A stretch of DNA of 64,000 nt from NCBI GenBank assembly GCA_026120185.1, contig JANUWF010001660.1, forward strand, positions 902,584-966,583, written 5' to 3'. The notes beneath the pieces were generated by a model. The model was not told the DNA's origin and ran no database searches. It saw only the letters and a program-made list of their open reading frames with translations. Source of the stretch: Voacanga thouarsii (lineage: Eukaryota; Streptophyta; Magnoliopsida; Gentianales; Apocynaceae). Shown here in pieces: positions 22,521 to 33,656 of this stretch. The position numbers and the translations under genes were made by a program. Numbering within the stretch: position 1 is the first letter of the stretch; every line of letters begins with the position of its first letter.

Positions 22521-24332
22521 TGTTGGAAAGTATGCCCTTAAATACTATGTATTCTGTATAAATATATTGCAATAAAATATTTATTCATTTAATTTGGTTT
22601 GTTTCTTATACTATTACACATTTAAGGTCCAAGTGTCACAAGTAATGGTCTTTATGTTGGGTCATTCTTCACAGTAAGGTATAGACCATGGGTACTTATC
22701 ATACAAATAAAGTTAAGTTCTTAGTCATTTGATGAAATTGGGCATTTCATCAAGGTAAGATTATTATGCCACGAGTTCCAATGAAGAATGGTTTACCTTG
22801 AACCAGTGAGTAGTTCACTCACATTATTGGCGTAAGTGTACTTCGAATACGTAGAACTGGACTTGTTGTAGTGGTCTCTCGTAAAGTACTATAATTATAG
22901 ATACCAGACTATTACTGCTATAGTGTGGATGGATATATTTATACTTGAGTATGAGTTGGTGGTTTGGTAATGATAGGGCCTTGTACTTTGATGTATGTTG
23001 GGTGAGATTTCTTTTGTGAGATCAATAACCTTGTACGTTGAGTATATTACTTTAGTTAGTTAAGATAAACTCATGTAACAGAGTTTCTATACTTCATTTT
23101 GTGAAGTTAAATCACCTTCTTGTGATTGTCTAAGATAATCTAATAATCCAGGTGCCCTGGGAACATAACTCTAGAATATGTGCTTTTGGGTAGCTTCGAA
23201 TAATAAATGCATTTGAGTGAGTTATGGATTATCAGACTAGAGATCTAAAGGCGATAGATGTCTTTGAGATGGGTGTTAGTACATTTATCCTATCTTATTG
23301 ATGAATATTACATATATGGGTATTTCTGTCATTTCACCTGAAGGTCGAAGACATTACTTTAGTAATATTATTCTTGGAGTCAATATTTCCTTATGGTGAT
23401 AAATGAAAATATTTAAAATGGTAAAATGCAGCTATTTAATAGTAAGGACATTTTGGTCATTTTAATAGCCATAAATAATATATCTCTTGGTTTCCAGAGT
23501 AGCTCAAGTTACCTTGGTGTTGTTTAGACACATCAAGTTACGTTAGTGTTGTTTAGACACAATCCAGGATTAATGGATAATTATTCAAAAGAGAAATAAA
23601 ATTTATTCTAAGAGCCCAATTAGAATTAATTAATTAATTAGTCTTGGATTTTTTTATAAGGCCCAGAAAAGATGATTAATTAATTAAGATAATTGGGGCG
23701 GAATAAATTAATTAATTGGGCTGATATATGTTAATATATATTAAGAGCCCAATTAGAATTAATCAATTAGTCTTGGATATGTAATGAAGCCCAGAACAGA
23801 TAATTAATTAATAAGAGGATTGGGTCAATCCTGGACTGGTTGATAAGCACAACACCAAGCCCATTAGGGCTTAGTGTGTTTCAGCTATTAGGGCTTCATC
23901 AAGCCTAGGGGTGGCCGAAACTTCAGGGAAGAGAGGTAGGGTTTTTTTTGTTAGCTCTCTCTCTTGTGTGCAACCATTCTTCCTCTTATTTTCTTTTCCT
24001 TCTCTCATTTCTCTCTTAGAGAGGATCTTGCTTATCCAAAAAAAAAGCTTTCACCAAGCTAACCCAAGAATAAGGTATAGTTATACTCCGAAAGACGAAG
24101 AGAAGAAGCTTGGATACTCTTGATGCAAAGGAGTAGTAGATTAGCGGAAATACTGGTCGAACTGCAGGCGCCTCCTTCTTCCCCTCCAATGTAAGATCCA
24201 ATGCAAACCGGCACCTTGTTGGTTAATCCACGACCAATAAAGAAAAGTAAGTACTCACTCCTAGATGTGGCTTAGAAAATTAAAAAATTTTCCACTACAT
24301 TTTCTTTGATGTTTTCCATTTTTTATCCTTCA
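22521..24332 (+). repeat. Copia-1 5' LTR
   Basis: TGTTGG...CCTTCA, matching 29830-33449 minus the inserted LARD solo LTR. It contains runs of TTAATTAATTA and GGGCTTAGTGTGTT. The stretch 23355-23375 (ACTTTAGTAATATTATTC) is the unoccupied version of the site where the solo LTR entered the 3' LTR. Confidence 0.95.
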
Positions 24333-24334
24333 AT

Positions 24335-25982
24335 TGGTATCAGATATACGGTTTTCATCTAGGAGAATGTACTAGGGTTAAAAATTGGTAAAGGTGGTTC
24401 CTTTAGTATTAAAATAAACCTTTTTGTGATTTTATGTGATCTCTCATACATTGGTTTCTAGAGTTCATGTACACCTCTTGGTTTGAGGCATAGGATCTTG
24501 TATTCAAATGGTTTTTCCATTGTTTTTCTAGTTTTGAGTAGATGTGATGTGTACCTCGTGTTTAGAGGCATAGGTACTAGTAAAGGCATGGTTTTATGCC
24601 TATTTTTGCATTTCTTTTAACCTGTAAATTTTGGAGACTGAAGAATGCGATTGCTTAAATTGTTGAGGGGTGAAAAAATTGCTGAAAAGTAGGATTTTTC
24701 CAAAAATTAGCGAACTCCAGAATAGACCCCGCGCTATGTGGGTCTATTGGACCCAGCGCCAGGTCCACTCTGCCCCAGTTAGAGGTTTTTGGAGAAATAG
24801 AACAGACCCAGCGCTAGATGGACCAAACGAACTAGGTGCCAAGTCCATTCTGCTCAGAGACAGATGCGCGCAATTCTATCCAAGAAAAGGGAGATCACTA
24901 TTGAAGTTCTGTAACTCAATTTTTCCTTGATGTAATCATGTTTTAAAACCATTGTATGAGATTAATTTTCTGCAATAGTTTTATTTATCTATGGATGAAT
25001 AATTTGCATGAAAATGAGTAGTAAATGATGGAACTACCTTTAGATTAAACAAGATCATTAATTTTTAAATTCATGATATTTACTCCATTATTTGGTCACT
25101 TAAGAATAAATAAATAGTTTGAGCATGAAAAAGTTTACTTTTGTTATCATGCTTATTTCATTTTTGTGATCAAATGTGCAATTTCTTGTGAGTTTAAAGT
25201 CTCACTAGATAGAATGATTTTTGATAAAACATTTTAGTCTAAGAAATTTTAAATTAAAAGAGTTCAGGTTTATTCTCTTAAAGGGCTCAATCCTTGCAAT
25301 AGAGAATAATGTTAAACTTGAGGTTATTTAATAAAGTTTTACTAGCTATTAACTTAGAATAGTAAAATAAATTCATAGTATATTCTCTCAAAGGATTTTA
25401 ATCCTTGACATGGAGAATAATAATGAATTTTAGCTTTTTACTAAAGTTAATGAAAGAATAAGATTGTAGAAAATGTTTTTGGGCCTTAAAACTCTATTTT
25501 CAATAAAAGATTAAGTGGGAGAGGGGTTCTAATAACCCCATGGCTTCCATCACAACTCTCATTAGAGATAGTGGATTTCTTCGTGTCATTCTGAGCATGA
25601 CACCCTATAGAATGGATTTCCACAAGTATTTAGAACTAATGAAAGAGTAAAATTAAAAGACTAGGGTATTTGCTAGGATTGACCAACCAACGTTAGAGGT
25701 TTTTAGCACTAGATTGCCCGTAGGTGGTGTGAATCGGTGGCCATCCTATCGGTGGAATGTTTTCTAGACTATTACCTATTAAGGAAGTTTTGATTCATGA
25801 TGATTATACATTTAACTTAGAATGCTATTAATCTTCCTACGAAGCTCTGTTAGTTTTTCTAAGAGCCAAACTACTTATGTTATTGAAAATGGTTTTGAGA
25901 GTTATCTATTATCAAAGAACTAATATAAAGAAATGTGCATTTTTTACAAACTAAATGATTATTTTTTCGCAATATTTCATAA
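24335..25982 (+). other. Copia-1 PBS (24335-24343) and untranslated leader
   Basis: TGGTATCAG, two bases from the LTR, matches the first nine bases of the tRNA-iMet PBS TGGTATCAGAGC; the rest has decayed. The 1.6 kb leader has a GC-rich island (about 24720-24870) with repeated ACCCAGCGC boxes, and two similar imperfect hairpins at 25271-25309 and 25381-25419 (TATTCTC...AAGG...CCTT...GAGAATA). Leaders of this kind carry dimerisation and packaging signals in related elements; here that is only a suggestion. Confidence 0.7.
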
Positions 25983-26692
25983 ATGTCTAGTTTCAATCCA
26001 TTGTCAATCATTCTCAAGGAGAATAAATTGACATGCCCAAATTATGTGGGTTGGAAGAGGAACCTAAACATAGTACTCACTACCAAGAAGTATAAGTATG
26101 TTCTTACGGATCCCTATCCTGTTATTGTGGAAGAATTTACTTATCAGGAGTGAGAGGCCGAGAAGGCATATAAGAAAGCAGATGAGATGGCTAAGTGCTA
26201 TATGTTAGCTTCCATGTCTAGTGTGCTCCAATCTAAGCATGAGCATATTGCCATTGTGTACAACATTGATTTGTCATTGCGTATCATGTTTGCTGATAAG
26301 AGCTGGCCCACAATGCAAGAAGCTCTTAGGTCAATTATGAACACTAGGATGGCTAGGGGGCATTAGTTCAAGAGCATCTACTCAAAATTATTGCCTACTT
26401 TGAGAAGGCTAAGGTCCTAGGCGCAACAATAAATCCTGAGAGCAAAAAATTGACATGGTTCTTGAAACTTTGCCTAATTCATATTCTCAATTCAAGTTGA
26501 ACTAGACAATGAACAAGTTGGATATGAATCTTATGGAGCTTATGAAAGAGCTCTAAGTGGAGATCATGAAGCTCATGTCAAAAGTTTTGGTTTCTCATTC
26601 TGCTTCTTCTAGAATTAAGGCAAAGCCTAAGAAATTCAAGAAGAGGAAGGTCCAGAACAACGCAGGGGCCCAACCCAAAGTATCTGGTTAGG
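25983..26692 (+). pseudogene. Copia-1 gag capsid remnant
   Basis: Starts with ATG at 25983 (MSSFNPLS...). It shows the copia Gag features NYVGWKRNL near the N-terminus and a later MLASMSSVLQSKHEH stretch, both closely paralleled in copia-2 (NYVDWKMNL, ILASISNVLQSKHEH). Gag would form the virus-like particle that packages element RNA. An in-frame TGA at about 26150 (where copia-2 has CGT in a matching Glu-Arg-Glu) and later stops and frame changes make it non-functional. Confidence 0.8.
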
Positions 26693-26694
26693 CT

Positions 26695-26964
26695 ATGCCT
26701 AACGAGCAGCTCAAAGGTAAATGTTTCAAATGTGGCATGAAGGGACATTGGAAGAAAGATTGTCCAAACTTTTTACCCAAGGCTACTTCAAGTATTACTC
26801 TATATCTAGAGTCTATTTTGATGGTTAGATCAACATCTTCCTGGATAGTTAATTCTAGACCCACTGATCATGTTTGTAACTCCTTGCAAGGGTCCAGAAG
26901 GACAAAGAGACTCAGCAAGGGTGAGCATGGACTTCAAGCAGGCAATGGAGCAGGAATATAGGCT
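26695..26964 (+). pseudogene. Copia-1 nucleocapsid zinc knuckle and protease start
   Basis: Frame of 88 codons. A complete CX2CX4HX4C zinc knuckle (CFKCGMKGHWKKDC) lies at residues 10-23, the RNA-binding end of Gag. Residues ~50-65 read SSWIVNSRPTDHVCNS, which lines up with the aspartic protease active-site region seen intact in copia-2 (VDSGATDHICNS). The catalytic Asp has become Asn and the Gly-Ala pair has changed, so the protease would be inactive. Confidence 0.8.
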
Positions 26965-27056
26965 GAAGCAGTGGGAGATCTTGAGCTTATTTTTTTTATT
27001 GTAATAGGAAGTTAATTTTAAAAGATATTTAATATGTTTCCTGTTTTAAACAAAAT

Positions 27057-28260
27057 TTGATTTCAATTTCCAAATTGATCAATCAAGAATATTCTGTTTT
27101 TTTCCATTCTGGTGTTTCCATCAGTAGAAATGGTAATTTAATTTTTACAGGAAATATATATGGAAATCTCTTTTATATACATAGTATTAGAAATCAAGAA
27201 ATAATATTCAAACTGAATCTGATAATAAAAAGAGAAAAGTCATATCAAATGACTCGTATTTGTGGCATCTATGATTATGACATATAAATCCCAATCAGAT
27301 TTAGAGATTAATCCATGATGGGCCTTTAGATTCATTGAGATTGAAAAAATGGCCTCAGTGTGAATCTTACCTTAAAGGTAAAATAAACAAAAGGTCCTTT
27401 ATCAAAAAGGTAGATAGAGCCATGGAAATATTAGCACTAGTTCATACAGATGCTTGTGGTCCAATGACAACACCAACTAGGGGAGGCTATGAGTACTTTA
27501 TCACTTTTACAGATGGTCACACTCATTTTAGTAATAGTTATCTAGTGAGGCGTAAGTCTGATTCTTTTGACAAATTCAAGGAGTTTAGGATTACTTGGTA
27601 CATCATGGCATAATATCTCAATTAACTAGGACTCCACAACAGAATGGAGTAACTGAGAGAAGAAATATAACTTTGATGAAAATGGTCAAAAGCATGATGA
27701 GTCATGCATCTCTTCCTATTTCTTTTTGGGGATATACCTTAGAAACAATGGTATATATTTTAAACTTGGTGCCTTCCAAATCAGTACCTAGGACACCCTA
27801 TGAGATATGGACAGGATGAAAGCCCAGTTTGAACCATCTCAAAATATGGGATTGTCCAACTTATGTGCTGACAAAAGGAAGTAGGCTAGAACCAAGATTG
27901 GAGTTATGCTACTTCTTTGGGTATCCAAAAGGAACGAGAAGTAGATATTTCTATCATCCTCAAGAGTATAAGGTACTTGTTAACACTAATGTTAGATACT
28001 TAGAGGATGAAAAAGTTACATCCACCACAAGTTTAAGTAGAATAGAGTTAGAAGAGAAGTTGGTCACTGATGTAACTTCTGGTACTTCTAACACCCCGAT
28101 CGAGAAACCAAGAGAAACACTACCGAATGTTCCTTTAAGAACCGAGCCTCGTTGTAGTGGGAGGAACATAAGACTTTCAAAAAGGTGGACCAGAGAGATC
28201 TATGATCTAGTCTCTGAACATCAAGAACAAGACCCTACTAGATACGAGGAGGCCATTGTT
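27057..28260 (+). pseudogene. Copia-1 integrase remnant with internal deletion
   Basis: Three frames together cover a copia integrase. 27057-27334 is the pre-integrase/zinc part (ending ECESYLKGK-like CESYLKGK). 27335-27613 holds the first catalytic Asp (VHTDACGP) and the FTDGHTHF strand. 27595-28260 holds the Glu motif ([12 protein letters not shown]) and the C-terminal linker. Compared with copia-2, about 85 bases are missing near 27588, which removes the second catalytic Asp (LRLDHGGEY in copia-2) and shifts the frame. Integrase would have joined the cDNA to the target site. Confidence 0.85.
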
Positions 28261-29030
28261 GATACTGATGCAGATAAATGGTAGCTAGCCATGAATGCCG
28301 AAATTGAGTCCATGTACCTCAATCAGGTCTGGGATCTTATCACTACACCTGATAGAATAAAACCCATTAGGTGTAAGTGGATATACAAGAGGAAAAGAGG
28401 TGTAGGTGGAAAGGTTGAAACCTATAAAACAAAATTGGTTATTAAAGGTTATACTTAGAAAGAAGGGATCAATTATAAGGAAACCTTTTCACCAGTAGTC
28501 ATTCTTAAGTCTATCTGAATACTCATAGCTATCGCATATCATTACAACTTCAAGATATGGTAAATGGATATCAAGACGGCCTTTAAATGGCTATCTTAGC
28601 GAAGATATCTCTATGCCCTAGCCAGAAGATTTTGTTGCTAGAGGTTAAGAATAAATCATTTGTAAGCTTAAGAAGTCCATTTATAGAATTAGGCAAGTGT
28701 CGCGAGCATGGAACATACGTTTTAATGAAACTGTGAAGGGTTATGGTTTCATTCAAAATTTGGATGAACCATGTGTGTATAGAAAATCAGATAGTTGCAA
28801 AGTGATTTTCTTGGTACTTTATGTAGATGACATTCTATTCATTGAAAATGATGTAAGAATATTGTCATTTGTTAAAGTTTGGCTATCTAGTCAATTTAGT
28901 GTGAAAGATATGGGGAAAGCTAGCTACATTCCATGTATTATGCTTCTTAGAGATAGGAAGCAGAGAATGTTAGGCTTATTCCAGTTTTCTTACACTAACA
29001 AGATATTGGTCAAGTACAACATGGATTAAT
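28261..29030 (+). pseudogene. Copia-1 reverse transcriptase remnant
   Basis: Reads through AMNAEIESMYLNQVWDL, CKWIYKRKRG and a YVDD polymerase motif (residues 42-45 of the 28697 frame, LVLYVDDILF), all typical of copia RT. Stop codons interrupt it at several places (28281, near 28456, near 28516, 28560), mostly where Gln or Arg is expected. The YVDD metal-binding Asp pair is kept, but the fingers region is broken. Confidence 0.85.
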
Positions 29031-29806
29031 GTAAAAGGGCTATTATACCCTTTAGACATGGATTATCCCTATCTTCCAAGCAGCATCCTCAGACACAGGA
29101 AGACAAGCAGAAAATGAGCAGGATCACTTATGCTATGGTTGTGAGAAGTATCATGTATACTATGCTTTGTACTAGGCTAGATATCTACTTTGCAGTAGGT
29201 ATGGTTAATTAGTAGATATCAGTCAAACTCAGGGGAAGTTCACTGGCAAGCCGTCAAGCATATACTAAAATATCTCAAGAAAATGAGAGATTATATGCTT
29301 GTATATCGTGCTGATGATTTAGTTCCTACTGGTTACACAAACTTAGACTTCTAGGTGGATAAAGATGAAAGAAAATCCACTAGTCGATATGTCTTCACTT
29401 TGTCGGGAAAGGCTATTTCATGGAGAAGTACCAAGCAATCCTGCATTGCTAATTCTACCATAGAAGCTAAGTATGTTGCTACTAGAAGCTTCTAAAGAAG
29501 TTGTATGGCTCTGGAAGTTCTTCACAGAACTTGGAATAGTACTACACATGGATTGACCTATCACGATTTATTGTGACAACACTGGAGCAGTGTCACAATG
29601 CAAGGAACCTTGAAACCATAGGAAGGGCAAACACATAGAGAGGAAGTATCAGTTTATCTGGGAGTTCATCCAGAAACGGGAAATTGTGGTTGATCAGATT
29701 TCCTCTGTTAATAATCTGGCAGATCCCTTTACTAAGCCTTTTGACAGAAAAAGTGTTTCGTAGACACTTAGATGTCATAGGGGTAGGCACCTATGGACTT
29801 TCTTAG
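29031..29806 (+). pseudogene. Copia-1 RNase H remnant and end of pol
   Basis: Shows the RT-RNase H linker (TMLCTRLDIYFAVG), the RNase H domain (KDERKSTSRYVFTLSG, ANSTIEAKYVAT) and the C-terminal ADPFTKP box. The usual Glu-Ala-Glu-Tyr has become Glu-Ala-Lys-Tyr. A TAG at 29353 lies at the same codon as in copia-2. The frame ends near 29806, a few bases before the purine tract. Confidence 0.85.
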
Positions 29807-29811
29807 TCTTT

Positions 29812-29829
29812 GTAGTAAAAGTGGGAGAT
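29812..29829 (+). other. Copia-1 polypurine tract
   Basis: GTAGTAAAAGTGGGAGAT directly before the 3' LTR (TGTTGG at 29830). Typical plus-strand primer of copia elements. Confidence 0.85.
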
Positions 29830-32800
29830 TGTTGGAAAGTTTGCCCTAAAAAACTTTGTATTCTATGTAAATATATTGCAAGAAAATGTTTATTCATTCA
29901 ATTTGGTTTGTTTCTTATACTATTACACATTTAAGGTCCAAGTATGACAAGTAATGGTCTTTGTGTTGGGTCATTCTTCACAGTAAGGTATAGACTATTG
30001 GTACTTGTCATACAAGTAAAGTTAAGTTCTTAGTCATTTGATGGAATTGGGCATTTCATCAAGGTAAGGCTATTATACCATAAGTTCTAATGAGGAATGG
30101 TTTATCTTGAATCAGTGAGTAGTTCACTCACTTCATTGGCATAAGTGTATTTCGAATACGTGCAATTGGACCTATAGTAGTGGTCCCTCTTAAAGTACTA
30201 TAATTATAGAGACCAGACTGTTACTACTACAGTGTGGATGGATCTTTCATACTTGAGTATGAGTTGGTGGTCTGGCGAAGCTAGGGTCATGTACTTTGAT
30301 GTATGTTGGGTGAGATTTCGTTTGTGAGATGAATAACCTTGCATGTTAGGTATATTACTCTAGTTAGTTAAGACGAACTCATGCAACAGAGTTTCTATGC
30401 TTCATTTTGTGAAGTTAAATTACTCCATTGTGATTGTCTAGGATAATCTAATAATCCAGAGCCCTGGAAACATAACTCCAGAATGTGTGCTTTTGGGTAG
30501 CTTCTAATAATAAGAAAGTGCATTAGAGTGAGTCATGGATTATCGGACTAGAGATCTAAGGATGGTAGATGTTTTGGAGATGGGTGTTAGTACATTTATC
30601 CTGTCTCATTGATGGGTGTTACACAAAGGGATATTTTCATCATTTTACCTGTAAGTTAGAGACATTACTTTAGTAATTGATGTGTATGGATTTGGGTATA
30701 AAAATCATATAAAAACTAAGGACTTTCCCAATCAAGTTTACATTAAAACATTAACCCCAAATTACACATATGAGCAAGCATACTCATTATTAACATAGCA
30801 TAAGGTTCAAACGAGTGTTGATCCTCCAGGTACAAGTATGCATTAATCACTTTTATTTCATTGTTCAACCGACTCCATAAAGTGAAAAAGAAATAAAAAG
30901 TAAAATAAAATAAAATAAAATATGTACATGTCAATGATGGAGAATTATGTAACTTAAGCCATTGTTTAGACAAACATGATCTTAAAGAACCTAACCATTA
31001 TCATAACTAATTATTCCCTTGGCATCATGAAGGATTAAGATAGACTCACTTCTTTTTCAATCTATGAAATCACTATCTCCTAGAAAAATTAGCATCACAT
31101 ATTCTATCTCAACTAATTCACCCAAAAGATGCATTAAACACAATCCTTGATTAAATTTCCATATTCTGGCAAACTTAAAACATGAAATTAATGAATGAAT
31201 CCATATTCTAGTAGACATCAATAAACCTTTAATTACCTAGTTCTTCGCAATTAAGCTCTTTTTCAAGCAAGTTAATGGAAAGAAACAATCAATTAATCTC
31301 GTAATAGGCACAAGTAATTAAATACCAAGAAGAACAAACAATTAATCAAAATATGAAATAACTCTAAAAATCATGAGTACCTAAAATAATGTCGAATTAC
31401 AATAAAACAATTAATACATCATTGTGAAGAAAAAGAAAATAAAGTAAAAGAAAGCACTCATAAACAAGCATCCTTCTTCTTCCTTTAAAGACCTTCTTGC
31501 ACAATCTTTCTTGATTGAATGAATTCCTCTCGAGAAGATATTGGTGATACACTCTACAATAAATCTAAGTCTCTACATTGTGCACCTCCCTTTCCTAGGG
31601 TAAATTAGCCTTTATTTATAGGCTAACAAAATTTCTAAAAGACTCCTAAGTAAAGAAGAAGAAATTACCTAAAAATCTAAAACTAAAAAGGATTAGTAAA
31701 AAGTCTAAATAAAATCTAAGAAAACTTAAAGAATTCCACTGCCGTTGACTTTTGATCAATTGAGAATTCAATTTGGACTTCAATTGGATTCTTTCTTTTC
31801 TCTTTTGTCGTCTTGTGCTGAAGCACCTAATGTTGAATTAAAATTTGGATTTGCTGAAATTGGCTTCAAATTGAGCCAATTCAAATCTGTTGAACCATTC
31901 TTTGTTTGCTATCGGCTTGATTTGAGCCACATAATTAAGCCACCGAAACTGCACTTCTTTTGCTTTTGTTTTACATTGGCTTGATTGAGCCGTTTCCAAG
32001 CCACCGAATTTTGCTGCTATTTCTTTCTTCTTCATGTTGTCTTGTTTTGATTGCTTCTTTTCCAGCCTACCATTGTTGACTTTGCTTACATCTGGGCCCC
32101 ACTGAAATCCTTCACTTTGTGTGCAATTGTCTTCTGTTACTTTTTGCTGTTCGTCGGCTTGCTAACCGAATGAATTCTTTCTTTTCTTTTTGTTGCAATT
32201 GTTTCCCTTTTGTTAGCCGTGAAGACATGAAGCCATTTTTCTTCCTTTTTCTCTCCAATTTCCAATTGCAATTCATTCCTTCAATTTCTATGCGCTATTC
32301 TATTTTTCTAGTGGACGATCGGCGCTGGCTGTCCTTCCTGAGCTGGTGCTAGTCTTGTTCTGGAAAATCATACAATCAGCTTCCAATTTTGCCTTATTTT
32401 TGCATAAAATTATAGAAAAGCATTTTTATAAGGGAAATATCAAATAGGAAGGAATATGGCTAGTTATTGTATAAAAAGTATCACAAAATAAGCTCAAATA
32501 ACTAGGAAAAATATGACTAATTTAGGCCTTATCAATAATATTATTCTTGGGTTCAATATTTCCATATGGTGATAAAAGGAAATATTTAAAATGGTAAAAT
32601 TCAACCATTTAATAGTAAGGGCATTTTGGTCATTTTAGCAACCATGAATAATATGTCTCTTGGTCCCCGGAGTAGCTTAAGTTACCTCAGTGTTGTTTAG
32701 ACACAATCTACGCTTAATGGATAATTATCTAAAAGAGAAATAAAATTTATTCTAAGAGTTCAATTAGAATTAATTAATTAGTCTTAGGTTTTTCATAAGG

Positions 32801-33449
32801 CCCAGAAAAGATAATTAATTAATTAATTAAGAGAATTGGACTGGAATAAATTAATTAATTGGGCTGATATATGTTAACATATATTAAGAGTTCGATTAGA
32901 ATAAATTAATTAGTCTTGGTATTTAATTTACCCCAGAAAAGATAAATAATTCATAAAAAGGATTAGGCTAATCCTGGATTGGTTTATGAGCACAACACGA
33001 AGCCTATTAGGGCTTAGTGTGTTTTAGCCATTAGGGCTTCATTAAATGTAAGGGTGGCTGAAATATAAGGGAAGAGAGGCAGGGTTTTTTTTGCTAGCTC
33101 TCTCTCTTGTATGCAGCCACTCTTCCACTTGTTTTCTCTTCATTCTCTCATTTCTCTCTTGGAAAGGATCTTGGTTATCCAAAAAAGAGTCTTTCACCAA
33201 GCTAACCTAAGAACAAGGTAGAGTCATACTCCGGAAGACGAAGACAAAAAAGCTTGGAGGAGTAGAAGATTGGTGGGAATACTGGTCGAACCACAGGCAC
33301 CTTCTTCTTCCCCTCCAACGCAAGATCCAGTGTAGACTGGCACCTTGTTGGTTAATCTGCGACTAATAAAGAAAAGCAAGTACTCTCTCCTAGGTGTGGC
33401 TCAGAAAATTGAAAAAATTTTTGTTGTGTTTTCTATTTTTGATCCTTCA
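29830..33449 (+). repeat. Copia-1 3' LTR, interrupted by a LARD solo LTR
   Basis: TGTTGGAAAGTTTGCCC...GATCCTTCA. Without the insertion at 30678-32534 it is about 1.76 kb, against 1.81 kb for the 5' LTR. It differs from the 5' LTR by many scattered substitutions and small indels, so the insertion is not recent. Confidence 0.95.
30678..32534 (-). mobile_element. LARD-B family solo LTR in copia-1 3' LTR
   Basis: On the minus strand it starts TGATAAGGCCTAAATTAGTC and ends AATCCATACACATCA, matching the element B LTRs along its whole length, including the reversed TATA motif (31613-31620) and the CAGC(G/C)CCGATC island near 32320. Flanks are GTAAT (30673-30677) and ATAAT (32535-32539), a 5 bp TSD with one change. 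The empty site is preserved at 23362-23366. It shows the LARD family was mobile after copia-1 landed. Confidence 0.9.
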
Positions 33450-33454
33450 AAGAA

Positions 33455-33651
33455 AACGTCATTTGTGAAAAAAAAAAAAAAACACCTATTCTAATTTGTG
33501 CTATGAAGAAGAGCAAATGATTAGGTCCATTACATCATTCAAGATTATAACTTACAATCACTAAAGAGTATATGGGGTCACAATGTGGTAAGTAAAACAT
33601 TCGAAGTAGTTCCTTACAAATCTTTTATAAAATTCTATGCTATTTTATGAA
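33455..33651. other. Short unassigned spacer between copia-1 and copia-2
   Basis: About 200 bases of old target DNA with a 15-base A run near 33470 and no gene. It joins 22520 on the left and 42915 on the right once the two copia elements are removed. Its last five bases before copia-2 are TSD CAGAA (33652-33656). Confidence 0.6.
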
Positions 33652-33656
33652 CAGAA

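Larger units (their letters stand above)
22521..33449 (+). mobile_element. Copia-1: complete but dead Ty1/copia element
   Basis: Perfect TSD AAGAA (22516-22520 and 33450-33454), 1,812 bp 5' LTR starting TGTTGGAAAG and ending ATCCTTCA, tRNA-iMet-type PBS, long leader, then gag, protease, integrase, RT and RNase H in copia order, a purine tract and a 3' LTR. The polyprotein region (25983-29806) has many stop codons, frameshifts and an integrase deletion. Sequence similarity places it near copia-2, but the LTRs are clearly diverged. A LARD solo LTR lies inside its 3' LTR. Confidence 0.95.
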
